Shown here one piece after another: positions 36,640-47,866 of a stretch of DNA of 64,000 bases (its first letter is position 1; each line of letters starts with the position of its first letter). The position numbers and the translations under genes are program-made. Location of the stretch: NCBI GenBank assembly GCA_964017185.1, contig OZ024882.1, positions 38,909,988-38,973,987 of the forward strand, written 5' to 3'. The DNA is from Rugalucina vietnamica (lineage: Eukaryota; Mollusca; Bivalvia; Lucinida; Lucinidae). The notes under the pieces were generated by a model. The model made no database searches and was not told the DNA's origin. It saw only the letters and a list, made by a program, of their open reading frames with translations.

Positions 36640-36920
36640 TTGGCGCCTGCTTACAGCGTCAGCGTCTTGTTTCCCTTTATTTTGTCTTCTTAAACGGTAA
36701 ATCGGGGAAAAAGTACGTGCAATAGGATAAAGGTAAGAGTGAGATTCCTCAAGTATTCTTAAAGGGACAGATCGTGTAGATATAAGCGAAAAATGACAGT
36801 TTATTCTCAGAATCGTCTGCTAATTGTCATTTTACGTACGAATTCATCAACATTTCCAGTAGTATAAATAACATTAGCTTGAGGATACAGGTTGTCTGTT
36901 AACAGGTTGTATGTAGTGTA
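36640..36920 (-). repeat. Inverted third copy of the 34.2-kb repeat
   Basis: The minus strand reads 'gatttaccgtttaagaagac', 'aaatgacaattagcagacga' and 'acatacaacctgtt', matching 34,280-34,540. With the copies at 34.2 and 34.9 kb this makes an inverted pair around 35.4-36.6 kb. Confidence 0.65.
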
Positions 36921-37164
36921 TATGCTTAACAAGTAGGCACGATTTTCATTCATCGAAAACCATAGTCAAAGAATGACCATTACCAATATGAATGACATGC
37001 ATGTTCCCATTAGTCATATGCATTTATTTCATTGATTTCATATTTACGGTAAATGTGTGGCATGGGTCCATGCTGAAAGAGACGCTTTATACGTGCTTAG
37101 TAATGGGGATAAAAACAGTTTTCTCTCGTCACACTTATCAAAGTTAAATTTCAGAAAGGCAGTG

Positions 37165-37235
37165 GCCATTTTGCCGGACCCGGCAAAATAGCCCCTAGGA
37201 GCTATTTTACCGGACCCGGCAAAATAGTCCCTATG
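37165..37235. repeat. 'CCGGCAAAATAG' terminal-like repeat, left
   Basis: Two direct copies of 'ggacccggcaaaatag' and a complementary 'agctattttaccggacc' lie within 70 bp. The same motifs occur at 40,060-40,165, suggesting the two ends of an element split by the foldback element between them. Confidence 0.5.
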
Positions 37236-37771
37236 AAACTCACATGAAAAAATATGGTTCAACTTTTTTCATGAGGAATACATTTATGAAATTTCAAAAC
37301 TCGAGCATTTACCATTCAACTTGAAAGTTAAAAAAAAGTGGCCAACAGACTCAGCTAGCAATCCCTCCACACCCGCACACACACAGTCAAACCCAGCAGA
37401 CATTTGACGTCAGTTGGACGTCAGGTAGACGTCAGACTCCGACGTCATAATGACGTTGGATTTAGGTTGATTTTGAAAGTTTGTTTGACGTCAAAAACAG
37501 ACGTCATTCTGACGTCAAAAACAGACGTCATTCTGACGTCAGAAATACAACGTTGGTTTGATGTCTCAAATGTGACGTCATAATGACGTTGGGGTTAGGT
37601 TGATTTTGAAAGTTTGTTTGACGTCAAAAACAGACGTCAATCTGACGTGCTAAAACCGATATCGTGAATGTTTGTTCGCAGTTTAATTAACATTCTGCAT
37701 GAAATCCTGAAGTGGATTCAGTAGTGCGGTGATGCACTATTATTATTCCCCTTTCACTCCTTTGATAGAGT

Positions 37772-38028
37772 TGCTTTTCCCGGCGACCACCCGAAGGCTC
37801 AAACCGTGGTTTGCTTTTTGTAACACCGTTCTTGGGTAAAAACCAGTACTAGGTTGATTTTTTTTTGTTTTTGTTTTTCGTTTGACACCGTTCCTGGGTC
37901 CACCTTAACCAGTACTTTTTTTTTTTTTTTTTTTTTTCCTGGGCGAGACCAGTACTATAGGAGGTTGTTTTTGTGTGTTTTTGTTTTTGTTTTTGTTTTT
38001 GTTTTTGTTTTTGTTTTTGTTAAACATT
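37772..38028 (+). mobile_element. Insertion with (TTTTTG)n tail in the left foldback arm
   Basis: This ~257-bp piece is absent from the otherwise matching right arm (between 39,248 and 39,262). It contains 'accgttcttgggtaaaaacc' and a related 'accgttcctgggtccacctt', long T runs, and ends in about nine TTTTTG repeats. It looks like a SINE or other retroposed sequence, family not identified. Confidence 0.55.
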
Positions 38029-38384
38029 TCGGGATATACAAAATGTTTAAGATATCAATCTGATGTTGGTATATCTTATTCATGTCAAATTTTATTGTTA
38101 TATGGTGCTAAAACAAATAAGACATTAGTGTAAATAATAAGACTATTGTGAACAATCAATAATTTAAAATGGTGAAATAAGTATTAAAATATACAAATTT
38201 CATTTTCGTCTTAATAGAAGGTTTAATAATTTAGTGAAAGACTTTATTTTGATTAACAAATAATTATTTTTTTCTAAATTAATTAAGCATGGTGATTTCC
38301 GATACGAGACCTAGATATGGCTTTTTTAAAAGTGGCAATGTTGAAATTATTATTTGAATTTGATGTTGTTACATTTGCGCAAGA

Positions 38385-38642
38385 AATTATGTCAGTTCAA
38401 GGGCAGCTAACTCTGTCGACATATGACGTTAGACTTACGTTTGAATCCGGCGTCATTTCGACGTCATATCAATACGTCCACTGACGTCAGGACTGGACGT
38501 CAGGTGGACGTTGGTTATTGGTTGTATGACGTCGTGACCAAAATACAACCAATATCCGACGTCAAGTTGACGTCAGATGCCTGCTGGGGACGTGTTTTTC
38601 ATATATGTCGATAGAGTTAGCTGCCCTTAAACTGACATAATT
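38385..38642. mobile_element. Nested small GACGTC element at the foldback centre
   Basis: Inverted flanks 'agggcagctaactctgtcga' (38,400) and 'tcgatagagttagctgccct' (38,608) enclose GACGTC-rich DNA ending 'gatgcctgctgggg'. That end matches the 3' end at 39,865-39,881. Confidence 0.6.
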
Positions 38643-39679
38643 TATTACACATATTATGTATTATCATATGACGTCGCTGTTTTCCAGTGGATAACGTCAT
38701 GTCATAAAAATCGTATGACCACACGTGTAATAACACTTTTGCGGGAATACGTAACGTCATTGACGACGTCCGTAACAACAATGTAAATTTTCATTGAAAA
38801 TATGTCCACTTCGAAGGCGATAAAATCCTATTTTAGAAGTCATATGATAAAACGAATCTTAGGCTCGTTTAATAAATTTCATATGAAATGACCACTCGTG
38901 TAAGATCCTCTATATAATATCAAATTCAAATAATAATTTCAACCTTGCCACTTAAAAGTCATATCTGAGTCTCGTATGGGAAATCCCATATTTCGCCCTC
39001 ATGCTTAATTAATGTAGAAAAAAAATGATTATCTATTAATCAAAATAAAGTCTTTCACTAAATTATCAAACTTTCAATTAAGATGAAAATAAAATTTGTA
39101 TATTTTAATATTTATTTTACCATTGTTCTGAATAATCTTATTTCTCACACTAATGTCTTATTGGTTTTAGCACCATAAAGCAATAAAATTTTGCTTAAAT
39201 AAGATGTACCAACATCAGGCTGAATTAATATCTTGAACATTTTGTATGTTCCGAAAAACTCTATCAAAGGAGTGAAAGGGACTATCAAAAGTGCATCACT
39301 GCTCTTCTGAATCCACTGTTATTCAAAAATGCGAAAAAATATACACCTTAAACTATTTATATGACATGAATTCAAACGTCGTTTTTAGGACGTCAGATTG
39401 ACGTCAGCTTTCAGACGTTAAACCGACGTTGGCTGTAGCACGTCAGATTGACGTCTACTTTTGACAACAAACAAACTTTCAAAATCAACCTAACTCCAAC
39501 GTTATTATGACGTTGGAGTCTGACGTCAATCTGACGTCCAACGGACGTCAAATGTCTGCTGGAAGTAACATAGAAAAAAAAGAAAGGAAGAAAGCAAAAG
39601 AAACACACGAAACGAATGATCTGATTTTTACCGAAAGTGAAGTTTCATTAATTTGCACACCACACATGGTCAGAAGTAT

Positions 39680-39882
39680 GAAAAACACAAGGTCTAAATC
39701 ACGTCTTGATTACGACGTCTAACTGACGAACTAGTTTGACGTCAAAACAACGTCCAATCCAGACGTCCAAAAGACGTCAGGAAATGACGTCTGATAGACG
39801 TTGGAAATTGGTTATATGACGTGGCGACCAAAATATAACCAATATCTGACGTCAAACAGACGTCAGGTGCCTGCTGGGAACA
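39680..39882. mobile_element. Partial GACGTC element
   Basis: It contains about ten GACGTC-type boxes, 'attggttatatgacgtggcg' with its complement 'aaatataaccaat', and ends 'caggtgcctgctggga'. This is the same end as the nested copy at 38,590, so it is a fragment of the family adjacent to the foldback. Confidence 0.6.
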
Positions 39883-40054
39883 AGCTGAAAGCAATATGCC
39901 CCCAACTTCAAACTTTTTCCAAAATTGGGGACATAAAACAGCACAAAAAATCAACCTATTGATTGACAAAATCCTCAAATAAGTAACTAGATAAATAATA
40001 CAAAAATGAAGATAGAAAAACCTAACATGATATAAAATAAAGTTTTTAATAAGT

Positions 40055-40165
40055 ATTTGGTCCGGCAAAATAGCATATATACTAATTCCAATAGCTATTT
40101 TACCGGGTACGTCAAAATAGCCTGGTGACTATATTGCCGGGTCCTGAAAAATAGCATCTAGGAAA
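40055..40165. repeat. 'CCGGCAAAATAG' terminal-like repeat, right
   Basis: 'ggtccggcaaaatag', 'tagctattttaccgggtac' and 'attgccgggtcct' echo 37,165-37,235. It is probably the other end of the host element. Confidence 0.5.
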
Positions 40166-40280
40166 ATATTGAGATTTCAACTCAACCGTTATATTATCTA
40201 TGCGTTATTTTTGTGGCTAAGTTTATTTACTTCACGGTGCCTTGCCTGACTTAGAATGCTTTAGGAAGACATATAATATA

Positions 40281-40402
40281 GGGTTATTGCACTGATATCG
40301 GTGAATATTGTCCCGAGTTGGGATATCGAAGGACGCGAGCTTGCGAGCGTCCGTAGATATCCCAACGAGGGACAATATTCACCAATATCAGTGCGATAAC
40401 CC
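40281..40402. repeat. 122-bp palindrome
   Basis: Arms 'gggttattgcactgatatc..tgaatattgtccc' and their complement meet at 'ggacgcgagcttgcgagcgtcc'. Near-perfect self-complementarity suggests cruciform potential or a MITE end. Confidence 0.8.
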
Positions 40403-40404
40403 TT

Positions 40405-40926
40405 TTATTATATAGCTATAAATATTTCTGTGTCATGTTTTATTTTTTGTTGAGCGTAAACATTAAAAAATTTAAATATCTACACAAAAGCTGCTATAAT
40501 ATCCAAAGGTGATATCATTTTTGCACTAGTGCAATATCAAATGATATCACTTTTGCACTGTTACTTTTCAGAAGCAAATTTTGCAATTGAATCATTATTT
40601 CTGACATTTTGTTTTTTCTTCTTTCGGCTTAAATTGCTTAAATCTGAAAGTGTCAAACTTCAGTTGACGTTTCGGACCGGTATGACGTCATTTTCCACGC
40701 GACGTCAGATGAAGATGACGTCATTAGAGCTGACGTCCCAAATTAACTATTTTGCAAGATGACCATAAAGTAAAAATAATGGCAAGGATTTACAACAAGA
40801 TTTTTTCGCTTTTAACAAAGTGTGCAATATCAAGTAAGTGTGCCGATATCGTCTGATATCTGCACACTTGTTACTCGGCTTTTATCCCTATGTTTTAATC
40901 ATTTGATATTTATAGCTATATAATAA
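40405..40926. mobile_element. ~520-bp MITE with 21-bp perfect inverted ends
   Basis: The ends at 40,405-40,425 and 40,906-40,926 are exact complements (core tatatagctataaatat). The interior has 'gatatca.ttttgcac' repeats near 40,511 and 40,544 and four GACGTC boxes at 40,680-40,735. It adjoins the palindrome at 40,281, and the two may be one element. Confidence 0.65.
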
Positions 40927-41852
40927 ATTAAAATATAATCTATCCTCCAACCACTATGTTACAATATGCACCAGATGATTTTTTTCTTCTATAAACCAAA
41001 GAAAAATGGATGATGTCGATATAAACCATTGCTGGTTTTGTGTAATGGCGCATGGACATCATTGGAACAAGTTTAAGGCCATTCTGTTTCCGATCACGCT
41101 ATAATACTTATGTTTAACAGTTTGGTAAACATCGCCCCCACCCCCCCCCAACGCATCCTTGACCCAGCTTCCCACTTACATATGCACATGTACAGTGTGT
41201 ATATATACATGTACATTGTATATTTAGTGTCTCCGGTAAAAAGATTTGTTGAGTCAAGGGGAGCATACTTTTAAACTAAAACGTTTATGATCGAAATCAA
41301 AATGACCTTGAAATATGTTCCATTGATGCGCATCCACACTCCAAAACACTCTTCTATGTTATCTCCACCTGTTGACAGTAGGGAACACTTCCAAATCCGT
41401 TTTTGTACATTTAAAATATATACCAAATAATACAATTTTTAATTATTTTTTACTTAAATTTCGTGTTTTAAGTATGACCCTTCGATTTTAGGCTTTTGGC
41501 GACTTTTTCACATTTCACATGTTTCTCCTACAACTCTACTGTAATCTAAGCTTCGAGAAGGCAAGCACACCAGCCACGTGCAGATCCAAAAAGTGCAGAT
41601 CCAAAAATATAAACGAATGACCAACGGAAATATTATCAGTTCCCCGTCGCTTTTCACACCTTTCTCTACGTGTGGACCTTTTGCTTTTGGGCTTAACATT
41701 TATATCATTATTCTTGATCAAGTAAAAGCATTTTCTTTTCAATTTTATCCATAGAGTTGCATTTTATGTAAAACAGTACCAGTATTCAAGACTGAAATTA
41801 AAGAGTAATCAGTATTCGGGGCAAAAATGAGAGAGTACTAGTATTCAGTACT
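40927..41852. other. Unannotated stretch
   Basis: A C run lies near 41,137-41,150 and alternating 'tgtatatatacatgtacattgtata' type DNA (described only in part) near 41,197-41,222. No gene supported. Confidence 0.4.
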
Positions 41853-42301
41853 AGAGGGGCTACGTTCCCATACAGTTAGAAACTTGGCATATAACTCTCG
41901 GGCATTTAATCATTATATATATATATATATATATATAATGTCAATTGGCGTACATAATCGGTGGTGTAATGGTTAGCACGTCCGCCCGGAATGCAGGAGG
42001 TCCGTGGTTCGATTCCCGGTCGCGGCACGACCGACTTTTGAGGGGCTACGTTCTAGAGGGGCTACGTTCCCATACTGTTAGACTCTCGGGCATTTAATCA
42101 TTATATATATATATAATGTCAATTGGCGTACAGAATTGGAAGACCGCGGTGGTGTAATGGTTAGCACGTCCGCCCGGAATGCAGGAGGTCCGTGGTTCGA
42201 TTCCCGGTCGCGGCACGACCGACTTTTGAGGGGCTACGTACTAGAGGGGCTACGTTCCCATACAGTTAGAAACTTGGCATATAACTCTCGGGCATTTAAT
42301 C

Positions 42302-42373
<72 letters not shown>

Positions 42374-42480
42374 GTCAATTGGCGTACAGAATTGGAAGAC
42401 CGTGGTGGTGTAATGGTTAGCACGTCTGCCCGGAATGCAGGAGGTCCGTGGTTCGATTCCCTGTCGCGGCACGACCGACG
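41853..42480 (+). repeat. Three tandem units, each with a tRNA-like module and an (AT)n tract
   Basis: Each unit reads 'gaggggctacgttcccatac', 'ctctcgggcatttaatcatt', an (AT)n run of variable length (about 25, 14 and 68 bp), 'aatgtcaattggcgtac', then a tRNA-like module at 41,960-42,027, 42,144-42,215 and 42,400-42,471. The module has an A-box 'tggtgtaatggttagca' and B-box 'ggttcgattcc' and a pairable acceptor (ccgcggt/gtcgcgg). Its anticodon arm lacks T33 and the T-stem is mismatched, so I read it as a SINE head or tRNA pseudogene, not a working tRNA. Confidence 0.7.
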
Positions 42481-43016
42481 TTTGTACGCTAATTCTGTTT
42501 GTTTATATGGTACTTAGCCCAGTTTTCGTGGTGGTTCCAGTTTTCGTGGTATACACATTTTTCAGCTGAAACTGTATTTTCTCACAAGTCGTCAAGTTTA
42601 CCAGTGTATGTCATCCATAATGTGCAAGAAAAATATTTAAAAAATGTTTTAGTGAGGGTTGTTCAATTTTTCTCATTGATTTGATTCTGAATGGATGTTA
42701 AGCTTTATTCAAAATTGGTAGATGTTTTCAAAATGTTTCTATTATCACATCTGACAGTGAATTATTTTCAAATTTACTTATTTCAATTCACAAGGTGTGA
42801 TAAAATCATGAGACATTAAAGTCTGGTAAGAATTTACTGAAGCATTGAGATTTCCAGCCACTTTTTGAATGACCCACGAATTCTGGCGCCTTACTTTTGA
42901 TGACTTCAAAGATCAATACTTCATTCAAAATGGCGTCTATGTAATCAATAAACAGATTTGTCATGAAAAGGTAAGATGGACATAGAATGTCAAAGTCTAT
43001 TTTATACAATTCCATA
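42481..43016. other. Unannotated stretch downstream of the receptor exon
   Basis: No feature seen except a candidate polyadenylation signal for the receptor on the minus strand at 43,017-43,022. Confidence 0.4.
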
Positions 43017-43022
43017 TTTATT
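43017..43022 (-). terminator. Candidate polyadenylation signal of the receptor gene
   Basis: AATAAA on the minus strand, about 310 bases downstream of the receptor stop codon. This hexamer is common by chance in AT-rich DNA. Confidence 0.35.
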
Positions 43023-43334
43023 TAAGCTATGAGCTGTTTCTGTTATCCAGGAGATGCCTATGAATTATTAGTACCACGAAAACTGGGCCAACCATCATAT
43101 ATATATACATACTTGAGCATTGGTTTAAGAGGGAAATCGTTAAATCACGGGCAATTTATGACAACCCTCCTTTTACAAATCCGCAATATTGATACGAAGT
43201 AAGTATGTCTTATCTGAAAAGTCTGGATCTTTGCGTTTCCATTGGCTAGTCTAATTCTACACTTGATCCTATGACTTTGGTTGGTCGTGACGTGTTGTTA
43301 TTTTTGGACATTCACCATACAATAGGAATCATGT

Positions 43335-44296
43335 TTAATGGAGAAGCTTATTATTATTGTAGTTTGGAGAATCGAACTTTGCCGGCTGTAGATAATCCGA
43401 GAGAGATACCCTTGTCTCAATAGCTCCACCACGGCTACAATGACTGCAATAAATATGTGCAAACGTTTGTCTGAACTTGATGCTCATTGAGCAGTATAAT
43501 ATGAAATTAACACTGTTATTTACTAGAGCAACAATATCCATGATATCACCCAGTGGAATGTACACGCTCTCAAAGAATCCGTTCACGCATGCGCTGCATA
43601 CAATCAAAATCCCTTGGGGGAATTCGGTAACGAGGAACAAAACAATGACTGCTAGAAGCATTTTCGTCGTTCTTGAATGCTCCGTGAGTCTAAAACAATT
43701 AGTTCCACTGATTTGTAAAACTTTACGTCGTTGTCGGATCTTTACGTGTATGTTGTAGATTAAAAGACTTCCAAATACTGACATTAAGAGACATGGCACG
43801 AGTTTGGCGATCACGGCGTACAGCCAAACGTTCACTAGAACCATGGTTTCAGTGCCATCACGACCCAGTTTTAGATCTTTCAACACATACGCCGTGCTAT
43901 TATCATGTGTCGTTGTCTCTTGGAGTTCATTACTCATATAATTGGGAATAAGAATCACAGTTGAAGATATGTATACGAACAAAATAATAAGTTTCGTTTG
44001 AAACATTCTTCGTTTTCGAAACAGCGTTGTCCTTGTCGGCTTTCGTATGTGTAGATATCTTACAACGGCAAGTAGAACACACATCCATATGGAGATAGTG
44101 TGAGTTGTAGAGGTTAGATTGATATGAAATATCATGAATACCATCCAGCCATGGCTGTTCCGGTAACTTATCTTATCATCCGAGCAGTAAAAGTGGATTG
44201 CAAATGGCACGTAAGATAACATAGTGAAGATGTCTGAGACAGCCAGCCATGTAAGAATTTGGTTCACCGGGGTTTCCATATGTCTCCTCGTTAGAA
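43335..44296 (-). CDS. Last exon of a rhodopsin-class peptide GPCR (FMRFamide/myosuppressin/sex-peptide receptor type)
   Basis: This exon encodes about 320 residues, TM2 to the C-terminal tail, of a seven-helix receptor that would sit in the plasma membrane and bind a neuropeptide. TM2 contains TPVNQILTWLAVSDIFTM. The end of TM3 reads AVVRYLHIRKP, where the usual DRY is VRY. TM6 contains FLVTEFPQGI and TM7 NNSVNFILYC in place of NPxxY. These variants are typical of the dmsr/SPR-like group. The stop is at 43,335. I start the exon at 44,296 and not at the upstream ATG (44,375), because the minus strand has a strong acceptor (a T-rich stretch ending ttttcag) just before the codons for LTRRHM; the intron would be phase 1. 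TM1 and the N-terminus must be in an upstream exon, which I could not find up to 50 kb. Reading frame and motifs are intact, so the gene may be functional. Confidence 0.85.
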
Positions 44297-44757
44297 CTGA
44301 AAAATAATGAAAACAATGTGAGCTGAAATATATAATCACGATGCATAAATAAATAACACATACATGTCTAGCCATGTATTTCCTTTGTTTTACGTCTTCG
44401 GTTATTATTTATCTCAGGATAGCTGAACGACATCACCAGAAGACAGAGCTGAGTCGACACACTAGTGGCATTTACAAGATACCTGGTGGTATGAAGTATG
44501 AAGTTTTGTCTGTAGATGGGATATAAGTACGAGCGTATACTACTCGCTAGCGTTAGAGACACTTTTGTTGGGGGTAAGATTTATGATAATTTTCTTTATT
44601 ATTATAAAATATTCTACTATTACAAAATACTATTACGAAATAAAATAACGAACTATTTTCGATTGTTTTTTGACAGTATTCCGGAAGTAGAAAACAAAAA
44701 GAAAGCCTAGCATGCTTTAAACGCCAGAGCAGCGCGCGTTTGCTGCAGATCATCTGC
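44297..44757. other. Putative intron of the receptor gene
   Basis: It begins at the splice acceptor of the exon above. I see no TM1-coding exon in it; the minus-strand ORFs here lack a hydrophobic helix followed by the expected junction. Confidence 0.45.
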
Positions 44758-45985
44758 TGCGGAAGTATATTTGTGGATGGAAGACACAAATAAAAAATGT
44801 TATCAACAAAAACGTAAAGCTCAACTTCGATGCTACTATGCTGATGAGGATTTATCGTAAATCTGTTAATTGGACTTTGGATTTCGCAACTAATTAGGTT
44901 GGCTAGAGTCTGTAATCATGTTGCGGACTTCAATGCACGTAATAAATGTTTAACAGCCAAAATTCTTCAGCAGGGCTATGGGTATCATAAACTTCGAAAA
45001 ACATTTTCTAAATTTTATCGCAGACACTAGGAATTGATTTCCAAATTTAATGTTGGGCTAAAGACCCTTTTACAAGAGGGCCTTTCGGAACCAGAATTTT
45101 ATGGTGACTTGGAAACTTATAGGAAGGAATGATTTTTCTTTTTAGCTCAGAAAAATCATGACTCATTACAGACGAATGGGATATAACTTAAATGTTCTGC
45201 GACAGTCTGCATGCTTAGTTTTTAACCCAATCATGGTTGATAACTATGCTGCCTTCTTTAATTGCACGCCGGTGGGTCGGGCATCAGACTCTATGATGGC
45301 CCCGACATAAAGCTATTCATTTTAGTTGGTTGGGGCCGGAGCGGGGGCTGGAGCTTCTTGTCTGTTGCTTGGCCCCTATGGTTCAACTGGTGTTTTTCTT
45401 TTGCTCCGGAGTAAGTAAGTTATTTGGCGCCCAAGGATCTTCATCGTCGGGCAGCTTACTGAGTCTGTGAGTCCTCTTTTTTGATTCATCATGGTGGTTA
45501 TCGTGATTTATTTGTTTGCCCTTGATGATTCACTGACTAATTAGAGATTCGCCACGAGGACCGAACAACTACCAAAATGTTGTGAACCACTGCAGAAGCT
45601 GAGGGAGAGGTTAGGTACCTGTAAAATTGATTTAAGCCCGCTAGTAATTTTATATAAGTGATCTTTCCGATGCGATACTTCTGTGGTGGTTCTTATTGCT
45701 TTATGTCTTAGTGTTAAATTTTTTGTTCTGTTTGCACCTTATGTATGTTTTCATATTTTTAGTTAAGCTTAGGTAACTGAGTGGTCACCAATTGGGAAAA
45801 TAGCTGCTCATTCGGCTTACGATATATTTTCATGGTATAAGTACCTGGTTGTTAATTTAGTTTTTTTCCCAGCTCGGTTTTTTGGAGTGGGGATCTCAGC
45901 TCGGTTTTTTGAGTGGGGATCTCTTTCTTTTTGCGCATTTTCCTGATCGTTGACTACTTGTACATTTTAATTAATGTACAGAACA
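44758..45985 (+). pseudogene. Decayed retroelement: reverse-transcriptase tail plus 3' region
   Basis: About 44,960-45,132 encodes KILQQGYGYHKLRKTFSKFY, a stop, then KFNVGLKTLLQEGLSEPEFY. This conserved module lies after the reverse-transcriptase domain in predicted bivalve retroelement proteins (recognised from memory; clade not established). Stops and frameshifts follow. Translated scraps downstream (45,175-45,310) fit the rest of the module. From about 45,540 the sequence is the non-coding 3' region shared with 35,920-36,385 (minus), 51,880-52,090 (plus) and 8,530-8,645 (minus). The element is dead and 5'-truncated. Confidence 0.65.
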
Positions 45986-45994
45986 ATCTAAAAC

Positions 45995-46025
45995 AAAACA
46001 AAACAAAACAAAAAAAAAAAAAAAA

Positions 46026-46075
<50 letters not shown>

Positions 46076-46077
46076 AA
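45995..46077. repeat. A-rich tract
   Basis: (caaaa)n grading into about 65 bases of almost pure A just after the retroelement 3' region. It may be that element's tail, but the other copies do not show it. Confidence 0.8.
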
Positions 46078-46167
46078 CGCTAATAAATGTACTGGCCACG
46101 TTTCAAGAAAATTGACATGCACCTCAATTTAGCATAAAAGTTCATATTTAATTGTTTTGGTATTTTT

Positions 46168-46462
<295 letters not shown>

Positions 46463-47209
46463 CTCAAAAAAGTAAACGACTTAATAATTCTTATCAAGGG
46501 AACATTACCTCCAGCATTCGTAGAAACGGTGCCAATACATGGGATGTGAGCAAGAACAATTGACACGGATCCTTGAAGCATTGGAAGACAGTACAATGTC
46601 TATGAAATAAGCAGCTGAAACATATGGTATACCAAAACTGCTCTGATAGACTGCATTGGCGCACAAAATGTAAATGTTTTGAAATCAGATATTTCAAGCT
46701 GGTCACAGCTTCGGCTAAAGAAACAATAAGACTTTAGTTTAGAAAGTGACAAAAGCTAGGCGTCTTACCAGAAATGCAGTCGTCACTTATTACTTAGAAC
46801 CGGACAAAATACTAGTAAAACATGGTAAAAGCCAAACCACACTTAATCTATAACATTAAAAAAACTTACAGCCAGACCACCAACCCCCCTACAACTGTAC
46901 CTGCCAGACATTATAATACACAGGCTATTACATCGATATCAAATTTTATTGGATGTGTCAACGGTGCTTGTCAGTTCCACCGTTCTTTCCTCCGTTCCGC
47001 CAGGATGACAGATGGTTTGATTATATGGTTCTGTTTGATTACGACTGCCCTTATGGAAATTCCACGTTGCATTCGTTGCCGGTTTATAAAGGGTCCCTGA
47101 TGAGAATGCATTACCCAAAATGCGCAATATGGTCCATACTATCTCTCTTTGAATGTTTTTACTACTTCCAAAGGATTGAAGTAAACCTTTATACAATTAT
47201 ACATGTAAT

Positions 47210-47210
<1 letters not shown>
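46463..47210. other. Unannotated stretch
   Basis: No supportable gene. Short ORFs overlap on both strands without recognisable motifs. Confidence 0.4.
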
Positions 47211-47255
<45 letters not shown>

Positions 47256-47345
47256 CTTTTCCGTGACCACAAGGCCCAGAGCTTTCGTGTCTATTGTGTA
47301 GCAATGTTTTTCGATACTGTGTTGTGGTTACATCAGGATAAGCAG
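47211..47345 (-). repeat. Copy of the 1-930 repeat unit, minus strand, with A tract
   Basis: After a run of about 38 A (47,212-47,250), the sequence 'atcttcttttccgtgaccac..aggcccagagctttcgtg' is the complement of the unit at 316-365. Confidence 0.7.
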
Positions 47346-47866
47346 TGCTACCATGAATATATTCCAGTAATAAATAGGACTTTTTGGCATAATCGTGTTT
47401 CTTCACACAGACAATATTTATATGAAAGTGCTCTGCCTAAGTTTTTATCTTGTGTGATACTATAATGTGAAACAGTGTGATGTTCTTCATCCCTATGTTG
47501 GGTAAAAGTACCGCCATAATGGATGGGACATCCTGACGTTATCAAGTGCTGTTGACTATAATGTTAAGCAACACAGAGAATAATAACTATGAAGTGTGTC
47601 AAATGTAAGACCCTGATGTTGAGATAGTTGCCCGATGTATGGATGCAAAATACACTGTTAAAAATTTCTTTTAATATCTCACTGCCAAGCATTTATTTTT
47701 TTTTTATTAATTTAGTATTTATTAGTTAATTTATTTATTAAATTTTACATTGATAGTTACATGCGCGTATCATATATCACTGCAAAGGACATTCTACGCT
47801 GAAAAATCTGATATTCAACACATTTACCTCACTTAAGAACTTTCATCTATAACCCGGTGCATGGCG

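Larger units (their letters stand above)
37392..39562. mobile_element. Foldback-type element rich in TGACGTCA
   Basis: The left end 'cccagcagacatttgacgtc' pairs with the right end (complement 'ccagcagacatttgacgtc', ending near 39,562). Subterminal zones (37,400-37,650; 39,385-39,550) hold many GACGTC/TGACGTCA boxes. Long imperfect inverted arms follow (about 37,690-38,400 and 38,900-39,340; e.g. 'cctttgatagag' 37,759 / 39,261). The centre carries a smaller related element. No ORF of note. Confidence 0.75.

Noticed and set aside
42136-42372. 78-codon ORF ending in IYIYIY
   Set aside because: It reads through the tRNA-like module and an (AT)n tract.
41960-42471. Three functional tRNA genes
   Set aside because: Position 33 is not T in the best fold and the T-stem is mismatched, though A- and B-boxes are good.
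44299-44375. Receptor start at the ATG at 44,375
   Set aside because: A strong splice acceptor lies inside; the first 28 codons do not resemble TM1 of this family joined to LTRR, and fit intron sequence better.
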